Source: Bradyrhizobium sp. Ec3.3
GTDB taxonomy: Bacteria; Pseudomonadota; Alphaproteobacteria; Rhizobiales; Xanthobacteraceae
Assembly: GCF_000472925.1 (NCBI RefSeq)
Contig: NZ_AXAS01000002.1
Span: forward strand, 186,001 to 250,000
Length of the DNA: 64,000 nucleotides
Direction of reading: 5' to 3'
Shown here: positions 44,035-52,137 of the stretch, in pieces
Position numbering within the stretch: the stretch's first letter is position 1
Layout of the letters: each line of letters opens with the position of its first letter
Notes under the pieces: model-generated
The model's database searches: none
Told to the model about the DNA's origin: nothing
Seen by the model: only the letters and a program-made list of their open reading frames with translations
Translations under genes and position numbers: made by a program

Positions 44035-45078
44035 ATGATCGGGCAGTCCGCGCGTCCCCTCGCCCCGGTGGCGGTCGACCGCCGAAACTTCATTCGCCTC
44101 GCCGGAGCATCGGCCGCGGGATGGTTTGCGCTCGGCGCATCGCCGGACCGGGTCCGCGTCGTCGCCTCCCTGATCGGATTGCCGCTCGGCGATCCCCTGA
44201 CCAACCGGAGTGCGCCGGAGAGCGCGACCTCGCGACTGAGCGCGCTGATCCAGGGCATGACCGAGCGCGGATGGGTGGAAGGCGTGAATGTCCGCTACGA
44301 GACCCGTTCGAGCTTCGGCGGCCCGGCGCAGCAGGAAGCTGCGATCCGGGAAATCCTAGCACTCAAGCCGGACGTGATCCTGACCTCGTCGACGATCGAG
44401 ACCGCAGCTCTGACGGCGGCCACCAAGACGATCCCGATCGTGTTTGCCACCGCCAACGATCCCGTCGGCAACGGCTTCGTCGAGAGTCTCGCGCGCCCCG
44501 GCGGCAACGTCACCGGCTTTACCAACAGCACCGCCGAAATGGGCGGCAAATGGCTTCAGCTCCTGCGGGAAGCAGCTCCCGCCATCGAGCGCGTCGGCGT
44601 GCTTTTCAATCCGGAGACCGCACCGCGCGCAGGGCGCTTCTTTCTCGACTCGATCGAATCCGAAGCCGCATCGACGGGCGTGACTGTCACGCCGGTGCCG
44701 ATCAACGACGCAACCGGAATCGACCAGACCATCCGCGGCTACGCCGGTGCGCCCGCGGGCGGGATGATCGCGCTCGTCGACAGCTTCCTGGTCATCAACC
44801 GGCGCGCCATCGTCACCGCCGCCGCGCAGCACCGCGTTCCGGCAATCTATCCCTTTCACTATTTCATCGACGTCGGCGGGCTGATGAGCTACGGCGCCTC
44901 CCTCGAGGTGCGCTCGGCGGACTATGTCGACCTCATCCTGCGCGGGACCAGGGCCGGCGACCTTCCGGTGCAGTCGCCGCGCAAATACGAGCTTTTGATC
45001 AACCGCAAGGCTGCCGATGCCCTGGGGCTGAAGCTGCCAGCCACTTTGCTCGCCCGCGCCGACGAGATCCGCGAGTGA
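44035..45078 (+). CDS. ABC-type substrate-binding protein (PF04392-like) coupled to a histidine kinase
   Basis: A 347-residue exported binding protein. The N terminus carries a twin-arginine-like motif, DRRNFIRLAGASAAGWFALG, suggesting Tat export. The body resembles the ABC_sub_bind family: GMTERGWVEGVNVRYETRSS, LALKPDVILTSSTIETAAL, PIVFATANDPVGNGFVESLA and RPGGNVTGF. No permease or ATPase gene is nearby. Instead its stop overlaps the GTG start of a hybrid histidine kinase, so the ligand-bound protein may be the input for that kinase rather than a transporter part; this is an inference. The ligand is unknown. The ribosome binding site is weak. Confidence 0.85.
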   Translation: MIGQSARPLAPVAVDRRNFIRLAGASAAGWFALGASPDRVRVVASLIGLPLGDPLTNRSAPESATSRLSALIQGMTERGWVEGVNVRYETRSSFGGPAQQEAAIREILALKPDVILTSSTIETAALTAATKTIPIVFATANDPVGNGFVESLARPGGNVTGFTNSTAEMGGKWLQLLREAAPAIERVGVLFNPETAPRAGRFFLDSIESEAASTGVTVTPVPINDATGIDQTIRGYAGAPAGGMIALVDSFLVINRRAIVTAAAQHRVPAIYPFHYFIDVGGLMSYGASLEVRSADYVDLILRGTRAGDLPVQSPRKYELLINRKAADALGLKLPATLLARADEIRE

Positions 45079-47837
45079 ACGAGCCGGCCGACCAGGACAC
45101 CTCGCGCACGCCTCCGAGCCGGCTGTTCCGCAAATATCTCTATTCGTTCGTCGCGCTTGCTTTCGCGGCGCTCGCCGTCAACACCGCGCTCGAGGTCTGG
45201 TTCTCCTACCGCGAGCAGCAGCAGCTCCTCGCGGCGACCCAGCGCGAACAGGCCGCATCGGCGGCGATCCAGATCGGCCAGTTCATCGGTCAGATCGAGA
45301 GCCAGCTCAGATGGCTGTCGCGTCTGCCGCCGGATCTGTCGGCGCAGGAGGACGAGCGGCTGAACGCCATCCGCCTCTTCCGCCTCTCGCCCGCCATCGC
45401 CGAGATCGCAACGCTCGATGCCCTCGGACGCGAGCAGGTCCGCGTGTCGCGCCGCCTCGCCGACAAGGTCGGCAGCCAGGCCGATCTTGCGGCCTCGCCG
45501 GCCTTTCTCGGCGCCAGGGCGAGCGGCATCTATTACGGACCCGTCTACTTCTTCGGCGATACCGAGCCGTTCATGACGCTTGCCGTTCTCGGCGGCGGCA
45601 ACGATCCGCAAGTCACGGTCGCCGAGGTCAATCTGCGCTTCATCTGGGACCTCGTCGCCAGGATCAAGGTGGGCAGCACCGGCAAGGCCTATGTCGTCGA
45701 CCGCAAGGGACAGTTGATCGCACATCCGGACTTGTGGCCGGCGCTACGCCACACCGATCTTTCCGGCCGTCCCGACGTCCAGGCGGCGCTTGCCGGCACC
45801 CCGCCCGCCGCGGGAGGACTCGTCAAGGACGACCTGTCGCAACGGCGCGTGTTGTCGACTTACGCAACCGTCCCTCCGCTCGGCTGGCTCGTTTTCGTCG
45901 AGCTGCCGATCAGCGAAGCCTATGCGCCGATCTACGCCTCCATCGGGCGCTCGACGTTCTTGCTGGTCGCCATGCTCGCATTCGCCGTTCTGGCGGCGTT
46001 CCTGCTCAGCCGGCGCATGACCGTCCCCATCCAGATGCTGACGCAGGGCGCAAAACGGATCGGCAGCGGCGATCTCTCCTTACGGCTTGCCATCAGGACC
46101 AATGACGAGCTGGAGGCGCTCGGCGACCAGTTCAACGTGATGGCCGCGCATTTGCGCGATTCCTACGCGACGCTGGAGCGCAAAGTTGCAGAACGCACGG
46201 CCGAGCTCGAAAAGGCCCGCGATCATGCGCTCGCCGAGCACGATGCCGCCGAGCGCGCGCGCAACGCCGCCGTAGAGGCCAACGAGACCAAGTCGCGCTT
46301 CCTGGCCGTCGTCAGCCATGAGCTGCGCACACCGCTCAACGGCGTCATGGGCGTGTTGCAACTGCTCGACGACGGCAGCCTGAACGAGGCGCAGCGGCGA
46401 CACCTCGCGACTGCGGCCGGATCCGGCGAAACCCTGATCGCATTGGTCGATGCGATCCTGGAGTATGCGCGGCTGGAAGCGAGCACGGAAGCACTTGAGA
46501 CCCGCGATTTCCGCCTCGATCAGCTCATCCAGACGGCCGCTGAGCTGATGCGTCCGCAGGCGGTGGCGAAGGGGCTGGCATTCGAGCTGTCTTGCGATGC
46601 GAGCCTCAATGCGCATGTGCATGGCGATCCGGTGCGGCTCAATCGCGTGCTGCTCAATCTCATCGGCAACGCCGTCAAGTTCACCGCGAAGGGCAGCATC
46701 ACGCTCAAGGCCGCGCTCGCGCAGCAGCAGGATGCCCTGCTGCTGCGCGCGTCTGTCGCCGATACCGGCATCGGCATCGCATCCGCCATGCACGAGCGGA
46801 TCTTCGAGGATTTCGTGCAGGCCGACGACAGCATTGCACGACGCTTCGGTGGCACCGGGCTAGGACTTGCGATCGCTCGCCGCCTGACGCGGTTGATGGG
46901 CGGGGACGTGACGGTGGAGAGCACGCCAGGCTCCGGGAGCGTGTTCCACCTCGCCGTCCCGCTCGGACTTGTCGAGTCAGCGACCTCACAGGGTGTTCCG
47001 CGCGCGCCGTCGCGCGCGCTGCGCGTGCTGCTGGTCGACGACGATCCCGTCAATTGCGAGATCGGCGAAGCCATGCTCGGGCGGCTCGGGCATCATGCCG
47101 TGATTGCCACAGACGGCGCGTCCGCGGTCGAGCGGGCGAGCTGCGCGGCGTTCGACGTCATCCTGATGGACCTGCACATGCCCGACATGGACGGCGTGGA
47201 GGCCGCGGCGCGCATCCGCCAGCTTCGATTGCAGCAGACACCGCGCATCATTGCGGTGACCGCGGATGTGTCGCGGAATGCGCGCGAGCGCCTCGCCGGT
47301 GCCGGGATCAACAAGATCGTCGGCAAGCCGATCCTGATCAAGAACCTGTGCGACGCGCTCGAAGACGATCCGCAAGAGGGATCGGAGACAGCCCGGCTGG
47401 CCGCGGGCACGCTGATCGACGAGCGCTTCCTGAGCGATCAAAAAGAGCTGCTGGGCGCACAGCAGATCGCCAAGCTCTGCGAGCTGCTCGAGGAGACGAG
47501 TGAGACGCTCGCTACCGACATCGCCAGGGCCGCAGCCGCAGATGATCGCGCGCAGCTTGCGAAATGCGCGCACCGGCTTGGCAGCGCCGCCAGCGCGCTT
47601 GGCCTCGTTCGCCTGTTCGAAGCCTGCAACGCGATCGAGCTTGCGGCCGCATCGATGTCGATTGTGGAGTGCCGGACCGCAGGCCGTGAGCTGGACACGC
47701 TCCGGCAGGCATCCCTGCACGCGCTGGCCGGTCTGATCGGCCCCGAAAGAGAGCGCACCAGCGCCGGAGCCCCAGCGGTCCAAAAAGAGGCCCGCCAACC
47801 GGGGCGGGCAGGATTTTTAAGGGAGGAAGCGCCCTGA
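45075..47837 (+). CDS. Hybrid sensor histidine kinase (Cache-HAMP-HisKA-HATPase-REC-HPt)
   Basis: A 920-residue inner-membrane sensor. A first membrane helix lies near residues 20-40, a periplasmic Cache-like domain at about 45-290 (TGKAYVVDRKGQLIAHPDLW), a second helix at about 296-316 and then HAMP. HisKA has the phospho-accepting His415 in VVSHELRTPLNG. The ATPase core shows LNLIGNAVKFT, DTGIGI and GGTGLGLAIA. A REC domain carries Asp699 (LMDLHMPDMDG) and an HPt domain His833 (CAHRLGSAAS). The start is GTG 45075 overlapping the binding-protein stop; the same frame stays open back to 43911 but that part is antiphase to the binding-protein gene. The last 17 residues are encoded by a terminator-like hairpin. 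No partner output regulator is adjacent. Confidence 0.92.
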   Translation: MNEPADQDTSRTPPSRLFRKYLYSFVALAFAALAVNTALEVWFSYREQQQLLAATQREQAASAAIQIGQFIGQIESQLRWLSRLPPDLSAQEDERLNAIRLFRLSPAIAEIATLDALGREQVRVSRRLADKVGSQADLAASPAFLGARASGIYYGPVYFFGDTEPFMTLAVLGGGNDPQVTVAEVNLRFIWDLVARIKVGSTGKAYVVDRKGQLIAHPDLWPALRHTDLSGRPDVQAALAGTPPAAGGLVKDDLSQRRVLSTYATVPPLGWLVFVELPISEAYAPIYASIGRSTFLLVAMLAFAVLAAFLLSRRMTVPIQMLTQGAKRIGSGDLSLRLAIRTNDELEALGDQFNVMAAHLRDSYATLERKVAERTAELEKARDHALAEHDAAERARNAAVEANETKSRFLAVVSHELRTPLNGVMGVLQLLDDGSLNEAQRRHLATAAGSGETLIALVDAILEYARLEASTEALETRDFRLDQLIQTAAELMRPQAVAKGLAFELSCDASLNAHVHGDPVRLNRVLLNLIGNAVKFTAKGSITLKAALAQQQDALLLRASVADTGIGIASAMHERIFEDFVQADDSIARRFGGTGLGLAIARRLTRLMGGDVTVESTPGSGSVFHLAVPLGLVESATSQGVPRAPSRALRVLLVDDDPVNCEIGEAMLGRLGHHAVIATDGASAVERASCAAFDVILMDLHMPDMDGVEAAARIRQLRLQQTPRIIAVTADVSRNARERLAGAGINKIVGKPILIKNLCDALEDDPQEGSETARLAAGTLIDERFLSDQKELLGAQQIAKLCELLEETSETLATDIARAAAADDRAQLAKCAHRLGSAASALGLVRLFEACNAIELAAASMSIVECRTAGRELDTLRQASLHALAGLIGPERERTSAGAPAVQKEARQPGRAGFLREEAP
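47783..47818. terminator. Terminator-like hairpin within the 3' end of the kinase frame
   Basis: A run of A (47782-47786) is followed by GCCCGCC (47790-47796), a six-base loop, GGCGGGC (47803-47809) and TTTTT (47814-47818). This is the usual shape of an intrinsic terminator, working in both directions. It lies before the kinase stop at 47837, so the annotated C-terminal tail runs through it. Confidence 0.6.
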
Positions 47838-47995
47838 CAAGGGAGCGCTATGCAATCTCTGCGATTCGATTGGAAACGGTAAGATCGTATAACTACTGTC
47901 ATCTGCGTCTGCCTTGCTGCTAGCGGGCCGGCCGCAGGACCATCGCGACTGCCGCGCAGGCCGGATCGGTTCCGCGGGCTCAACAGGGGATTTTC

Positions 47996-49297
47996 ATGAG
48001 TTTTTCCAGCGTGTTCGCGCGCATCGTCGCGCTGATCGGCGGAGCTGCGCTCGTCTGGCGGCGGATGTCGGAGACCCAACCACAACCGGCCTGGGGCGGC
48101 GCGCCACAGATTCCGGAAGCCAAGCCGCAAGGCGCCATCCCGACGCTGAAGATGCCGACCGCGCGGGGCTGGCGCGATGGCGAGAAGCCGGTCGCCGCGC
48201 CCGGACTGAAGGTCAACGCATACGCGAGCGGGCTCGACCACCCGCGCTGGATCAACGTGATGCCGAATGGCGACGTGCTGATCGCCGAGGCAACGCAGAT
48301 CGCGGGCGCGCCGAGGAGCGTGTTTCACTATGCGATGCAGGCGACGATGCGGCGCGCCGCAGCGCTCGGCGTCAGCGCCAACCGCATCACGCGGCTGCGT
48401 GATGCGGACGGCGACGGCGTTGCCGAGCAGCGCGGAACGTTCATGGAAGGACTGAGCCAGCCGTTCGGCATGGCGCTCATCGGCGACACCTTCTATGTCG
48501 GTAACACCGACGGCGTGGTCGCGTTTCCCTATGTCGCGGGCGCGGAAAGCATTAAGGCCTCGGGACGCAAGCTCATCACCTTCAAACCAGACGGACACTG
48601 GACGCGCAGCCTGCTGCCGAGCGCGGACGGCAAGAAGCTCTATGCCGGCGTCGGCTCGCTCAGCAACATCGCCGAGATGGGCATGGAGGTCGAGGAGGGC
48701 CGCGCCGCCGTGTATGAGCTCGATCTCGTGAACGGCACGAGCCGCATCTTCGCCGGGGGCCTACGCAATCCCGTCGGCCTCGCCTTCGAGCCGAACACCG
48801 GCATGCTCTGGACCGTCGTCAACGAGCGTGACGGGCTGGGTGACGAGACGCCGCCCGACTACCTGACCTCGGTGCGCGACGGCGGCTTCTACGGCTGGCC
48901 TTACTGCTATTGGGGCCAGACGGTCGATGATCGCGTGCCGCAGGATGCAGCGATGGTCGCAAAAGCGCTCACGCCGGACTATGCGCTCGGCGGGCACACG
49001 GCCTCGCTCGGCCTGTGCTGGATGCCGGCCGGCACCCTGCCCGGTTTTCCCGACGGCATGGTCATCGGCCAGCACGGCTCCTGGAACCGCTCGACGCTGA
49101 GCGGCTACAAGGTGGTGTTCGTGCCGTTCGAGAACGGCAAACCTTCTGGTCCCGCGCGCGACATCCTGTCGGGATTCCTCGCACCCGACGAGAAGGAGTC
49201 CTATGGCCGGCCGGTCGGCGTCGCGCTCGGGCCTGACGGCTCGCTGCTGGTGGCCGACGACGTCGGCAACGTCATCTGGCGCGTGACGGGCGCGTAA
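47996..49297 (+). CDS. PQQ-dependent sugar dehydrogenase-like protein (sorbosone dehydrogenase family)
   Basis: A 433-residue protein with a hydrophobic N-terminal segment (FARIVALIGGAALVW) likely to export or anchor it in the periplasm. It is followed by a six-bladed beta-propeller of the soluble glucose/sorbosone dehydrogenase family: ASGLDHPRWINVMPNGDVLIAEA, FMEGLSQPFGMALIG, FAGGLRNPVGLAFEPNTGMLW and YGRPVGVALGPDGSLLVADD. Members oxidise aldoses or sorbosone with PQQ, but many homologues are uncharacterised. AGGGG precedes the ATG at 47996. It stands alone; the next gene is convergent. Confidence 0.85.
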   Translation: MSFSSVFARIVALIGGAALVWRRMSETQPQPAWGGAPQIPEAKPQGAIPTLKMPTARGWRDGEKPVAAPGLKVNAYASGLDHPRWINVMPNGDVLIAEATQIAGAPRSVFHYAMQATMRRAAALGVSANRITRLRDADGDGVAEQRGTFMEGLSQPFGMALIGDTFYVGNTDGVVAFPYVAGAESIKASGRKLITFKPDGHWTRSLLPSADGKKLYAGVGSLSNIAEMGMEVEEGRAAVYELDLVNGTSRIFAGGLRNPVGLAFEPNTGMLWTVVNERDGLGDETPPDYLTSVRDGGFYGWPYCYWGQTVDDRVPQDAAMVAKALTPDYALGGHTASLGLCWMPAGTLPGFPDGMVIGQHGSWNRSTLSGYKVVFVPFENGKPSGPARDILSGFLAPDEKESYGRPVGVALGPDGSLLVADDVGNVIWRVTGA

Positions 49298-49303
49298 GCG
49301 CGC

Positions 49304-50125
49304 TCACGTCCCCACGCTGAGCGTGGCGCGCTGCTTGCGCAACAGGGCGATCACGGACAATGCCGTGATCATGCCGGTCTTCGGGTTCTCCGAGGGGATG
49401 TTCTCGATTCCCATCGAGAAGCGCGCGGAATCCGCCTCCACCTCGATGCGGTGCACGTTGCGAGTCACGCTCGGATCGGCCCAGATCTCGACCATGGTGC
49501 GATCGGGGCCGATGCCCGCCAGCGACAGCGCGACCGCGACGTTGAGATTGGCCGGAAAGCCCTTGGCCGCCTCGCGCGCCGTGCCCGCGAACAGTCTGAG
49601 CGGCTCGCGCAAATTGTCGATGTCGATGCCGTTCCGCACGATGAACGGCGCGCCCTTCAATCCGTCGATCGGCTTGCGCGTGACCATCTTGACCGAATGA
49701 ATGGTGCCGACGGCTGCCGCGTTGACCGCATCGAGCCCGATCAGCGCACCGGTCGGCACGATGATGCGGCCGCGATTTGCCTTGGCGAGATCGATGAGGT
49801 CGGAATTGTCCAGGAGCGCGCCGACGCTGACGACCACCGCCGCCTTGCCTCGCCTCACCACCGGCTCGACGATGCTGCGCAACAGATGGCTCGGAGCGCA
49901 CTCGACGACGATGTCGGCGGCCTCGGCGAGCTGCTCGATCGGCAGGATGGCCGGCGGCTGGCGCAGGCTGCTCAGAAATGCGCGGTGCTTGTCGGGGTCG
50001 CGTGCTGCAATCGCCGACAGGACGAGCCCCTCGATGCCGCGATCGAGCTCGACGGCGATCTTCGTGCCGATCGAGCCCAATCCAGCGATCGCAACCCGCA
50101 CGTCCTGCTGCTGATGATCGGCCAT
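49304..50125 (-). CDS. Aspartate dehydrogenase
   Basis: A 273-residue NAD(P)-dependent L-aspartate dehydrogenase of the NadX/AspDH family, giving iminoaspartate or oxaloacetate and ammonia. Visible are the Rossmann loop VAIAGLGSIGTKIAVEL, VECAPSHLLRSI, the substrate region IIVPTGALIGLDAVNAA and FPANLNVAVALSLAGIGPD, all typical of the family. The start at 50125 has AGAGGTG seven bases upstream; the longer frame to 50170 is not supported. No NAD biosynthesis genes are adjacent, so a catabolic role is also possible. Confidence 0.88.
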   Translation of the reverse strand: MADHQQQDVRVAIAGLGSIGTKIAVELDRGIEGLVLSAIAARDPDKHRAFLSSLRQPPAILPIEQLAEAADIVVECAPSHLLRSIVEPVVRRGKAAVVVSVGALLDNSDLIDLAKANRGRIIVPTGALIGLDAVNAAAVGTIHSVKMVTRKPIDGLKGAPFIVRNGIDIDNLREPLRLFAGTAREAAKGFPANLNVAVALSLAGIGPDRTMVEIWADPSVTRNVHRIEVEADSARFSMGIENIPSENPKTGMITALSVIALLRKQRATLSVGT

Positions 50126-50203
50126 GCGCAACACCTCTCTGCCGCGCCTTTCATAGCCCAGCAGCCTCATGCGCGCAAAGCCGCGGCTTCAATCGGCCTC
50201 GGC

Positions 50204-50605
50204 TCACTGCTCGAAGGTACGCGCGCCGTGAATGCCGCCATCGGTGCGGATCATCCGCCCCTTCTTGCCGTCGGACGTGACGAAGATATCCCAATGCGCG
50301 GTGCCGCCGGGCTGGCCGTCCATGATCATGGCGCCGGTACAATCGGCGTTGATGGTGTACGTGCCCTGAAGCGTTTCGCGCACCGGGCTGTTGGTCTGGC
50401 GGATCGAAGTCTGCTTGCCCGAGAACCTGCCGCTGCCGTCGAAATTGAAGACACCGTAGTGCACGTTGGTGCCCTGTCCGTCGAAGACGTAGGCGCCCTG
50501 CAGCTTATCCACCGCGCATCCAGCAGCGGCGTAGGTGGGAGAGATCGAAGCGCACGCCAGGATCAGGCCGCCGACCGCGCCTGCCAACATTCGATTGAAC
50601 TGCAT
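50204..50605 (-). CDS. Secreted protein of unknown function
   Basis: A 133-residue protein with a clear signal peptide (MLAGAVGGLILACASISPTYA, cleavage before AAGCAVD). The mature part of about 105 residues has two Cys and a beta-rich pattern of short Gly-containing strands (LQGAYVFDGQGTNVHYGVF, FDGSGRFSG, TLQGTYTINADCTGAMIMDG), similar to small periplasmic lipocalin-like domains seen in bradyrhizobia. The start at 50605 is chosen because it directly leads the signal peptide. I do not recognise a function. Confidence 0.75.
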   Translation of the reverse strand: MQFNRMLAGAVGGLILACASISPTYAAAGCAVDKLQGAYVFDGQGTNVHYGVFNFDGSGRFSGKQTSIRQTNSPVRETLQGTYTINADCTGAMIMDGQPGGTAHWDIFVTSDGKKGRMIRTDGGIHGARTFEQ

Positions 50606-50718
50606 GTTTGCCCCACTGCTCAGACGTTGAGAGCGCAAGCACACGCGCAAATTGAGGCGCAAAAAGGGAGACCACTCGAAGCCCGCAGATTTGCGGACAA
50701 CGCAGCGCAGTGCGCGTG

Positions 50719-51333
50719 TCAGTTAGGCCCCGACAGCGCGCGCAGGCGCGCGTAGGCCGGTCGCGCGAGGCAGCCGTCGAGCCACCGCGCCAGATGCGGA
50801 CAGGCCGACAGATCGAGCCGGGAAATCCTGCCCCAGGCAAGGATGGAGGCGACGTTGAGGTCGGCAACCGTGAAGCCGTCACCAGCGAGATGGCCGCGTG
50901 CGGCGAGCGCCTTGTCGAGGATGCCGAGCGGCCTTTTCAACAGGAGTTCGGATCGCGTGGCATGCGAGGGGTCGCGGCAAAAGTCCGGTAACAGCGCGCG
51001 ATGCATCAACAGATCGAGCAGCAGGCCATCCAGCTCCAGCATCGCCCAGATGCTCCACTGCGAGGCAAGGCCGGTGACCTCCGGCCCGCAATGCATGGGC
51101 CCACCATACTTCTGTGCGAGATAGAGATTGATCGCCATGGATTCCCACAGCACGAGATCGCCGTCGACGAGCGTCGGTATCAACGCGTTCGGATTGAGAC
51201 GGAGATAGTCCGGCGTTTGCAGATCAGCGGGGCTGGTGCTCCTTTCGACCAGCTCGTAGGGCTCTCCGATCTCCTCGAGCATCCAAAGGCAGCGCGTCGC
51301 GCGCGATCGCAGATTTCCGTAGAGCTGAAGCAT
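50719..51333 (-). CDS. Glutathione S-transferase family protein
   Basis: A 204-residue protein with an N-terminal thioredoxin-like GST domain (MLQLYGNLRSRATRCLWML, then NPNALIPTLVDGDLVLWESMAI) and an all-helical C-terminal domain (FTVADLNVASILAWGRI). The Pro and Glu-Ser of the glutathione site are present. Detoxification of electrophiles is likely, substrate unknown. GGAGG lies six bases before ATG 51333; a GTG at 51345 is a less likely start. Confidence 0.88.
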   Translation of the reverse strand: MLQLYGNLRSRATRCLWMLEEIGEPYELVERSTSPADLQTPDYLRLNPNALIPTLVDGDLVLWESMAINLYLAQKYGGPMHCGPEVTGLASQWSIWAMLELDGLLLDLLMHRALLPDFCRDPSHATRSELLLKRPLGILDKALAARGHLAGDGFTVADLNVASILAWGRISRLDLSACPHLARWLDGCLARPAYARLRALSGPN

Positions 51334-51459
51334 CGTGGCCTCCACTGGCGGATGGAACGCGTCTTGAATAACGGATCGACCATATCCGAGATCGCACGAA
51401 AGGCGTATGCTCCTCCCGCACCTGTTCGGCCGAACAGTTATCGCAGCGGGAGGACCTCA

Positions 51460-52065
51460 ATGCCCGAGAGCGTGATGTTTCACGATGGAAATCGGCAGTT
51501 GCAGGACCAGTTCGACAGCCGGCGTATTTCCGACCGGCTGGAGGAGAAGTTGACGCGGACAGAATTTTCCGACGACGACAGGCTGTTCATCGGCAGCCTG
51601 CCCTATTTCTTTCTGGCGACAGCGGATGCGAAAGGGCAGCCGGATTGCTCGTTCAAGGGCGGGCTTCCCGGCTTCGTGCGCGTGACCGGGCCGTCGGAGA
51701 TCGCCTTTCCGGACTATGACGGCAACGGCATGTTCAAGAGCCTCGGCAACATCGTCGTCAACGCGAACGTCGGCCTGCTCTTCATCGCCATGCACGACAA
51801 GCCGCGGCGCCTGCGCGTCAATGGCACGGCGAAGGTGAGCGATCGCGATCCGCTTCTGGCCGAGACCGTCGGCGCGCAGCTCATCGTGCGCGTCACCGCG
51901 CGCGCGATCTTCCCGAACTGTCCGCGCTACATTCCGACGATGCAGCTCACCGGGCCATCGATCTACACGCCGCAGGCCGGGTGCGACGCTCCGGAGCCGA
52001 AGTGGAAGGGATTAGCGGACTTCAGCGATGTCGTCCATCCGCGTCAGCCGACGTTCAAGGGCTGA
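51460..52065 (+). CDS. Pyridoxamine 5'-phosphate oxidase-family flavin split-barrel protein
   Basis: A 201-residue FMN-binding split-barrel protein: FFLATADAKGQPDCSFKGGLPGF followed by SEIAFPDYDGNGMFKSLGN and LRVNGTAKVSD. These belong to the broad PPOX-like family that includes flavin reductases and stress proteins, rather than true PdxH. The ATG at 51460 has GGGAGGA at a proper distance. It is divergent from the GST gene across 126 bases and convergent with the peptide-binding protein. Confidence 0.82.
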   Translation: MPESVMFHDGNRQLQDQFDSRRISDRLEEKLTRTEFSDDDRLFIGSLPYFFLATADAKGQPDCSFKGGLPGFVRVTGPSEIAFPDYDGNGMFKSLGNIVVNANVGLLFIAMHDKPRRLRVNGTAKVSDRDPLLAETVGAQLIVRVTARAIFPNCPRYIPTMQLTGPSIYTPQAGCDAPEPKWKGLADFSDVVHPRQPTFKG

Positions 52066-52076
52066 TGACGGGCGAC

Positions 52077-52101
52077 GACGGCCGGGGCAAGCCGGGCCGT
52101 C
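52077..52101. terminator. Hairpin between convergent genes
   Basis: GACGGCC at 52077-52083 and GGCCGTC at 52095-52101 form a 7-base-pair GC stem with an 11-base loop in the gap between convergent stop codons at 52065 and 52138. No T-run follows, so it may only slow or protect transcript ends. Confidence 0.35.
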
Positions 52102-52137
52102 ATACCGCGGGAAGGCGATGCGTGAGGATCGCCCGCA

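Noticed and set aside
43911..45074. Open frame extending the histidine kinase by 388 residues to give a 1308-residue protein
   Set aside because: This part overlaps the binding-protein gene in another frame, is rich in Arg/Pro as expected of a GC shadow frame, and the kinase has a GTG start exactly at the neighbour's stop codon.
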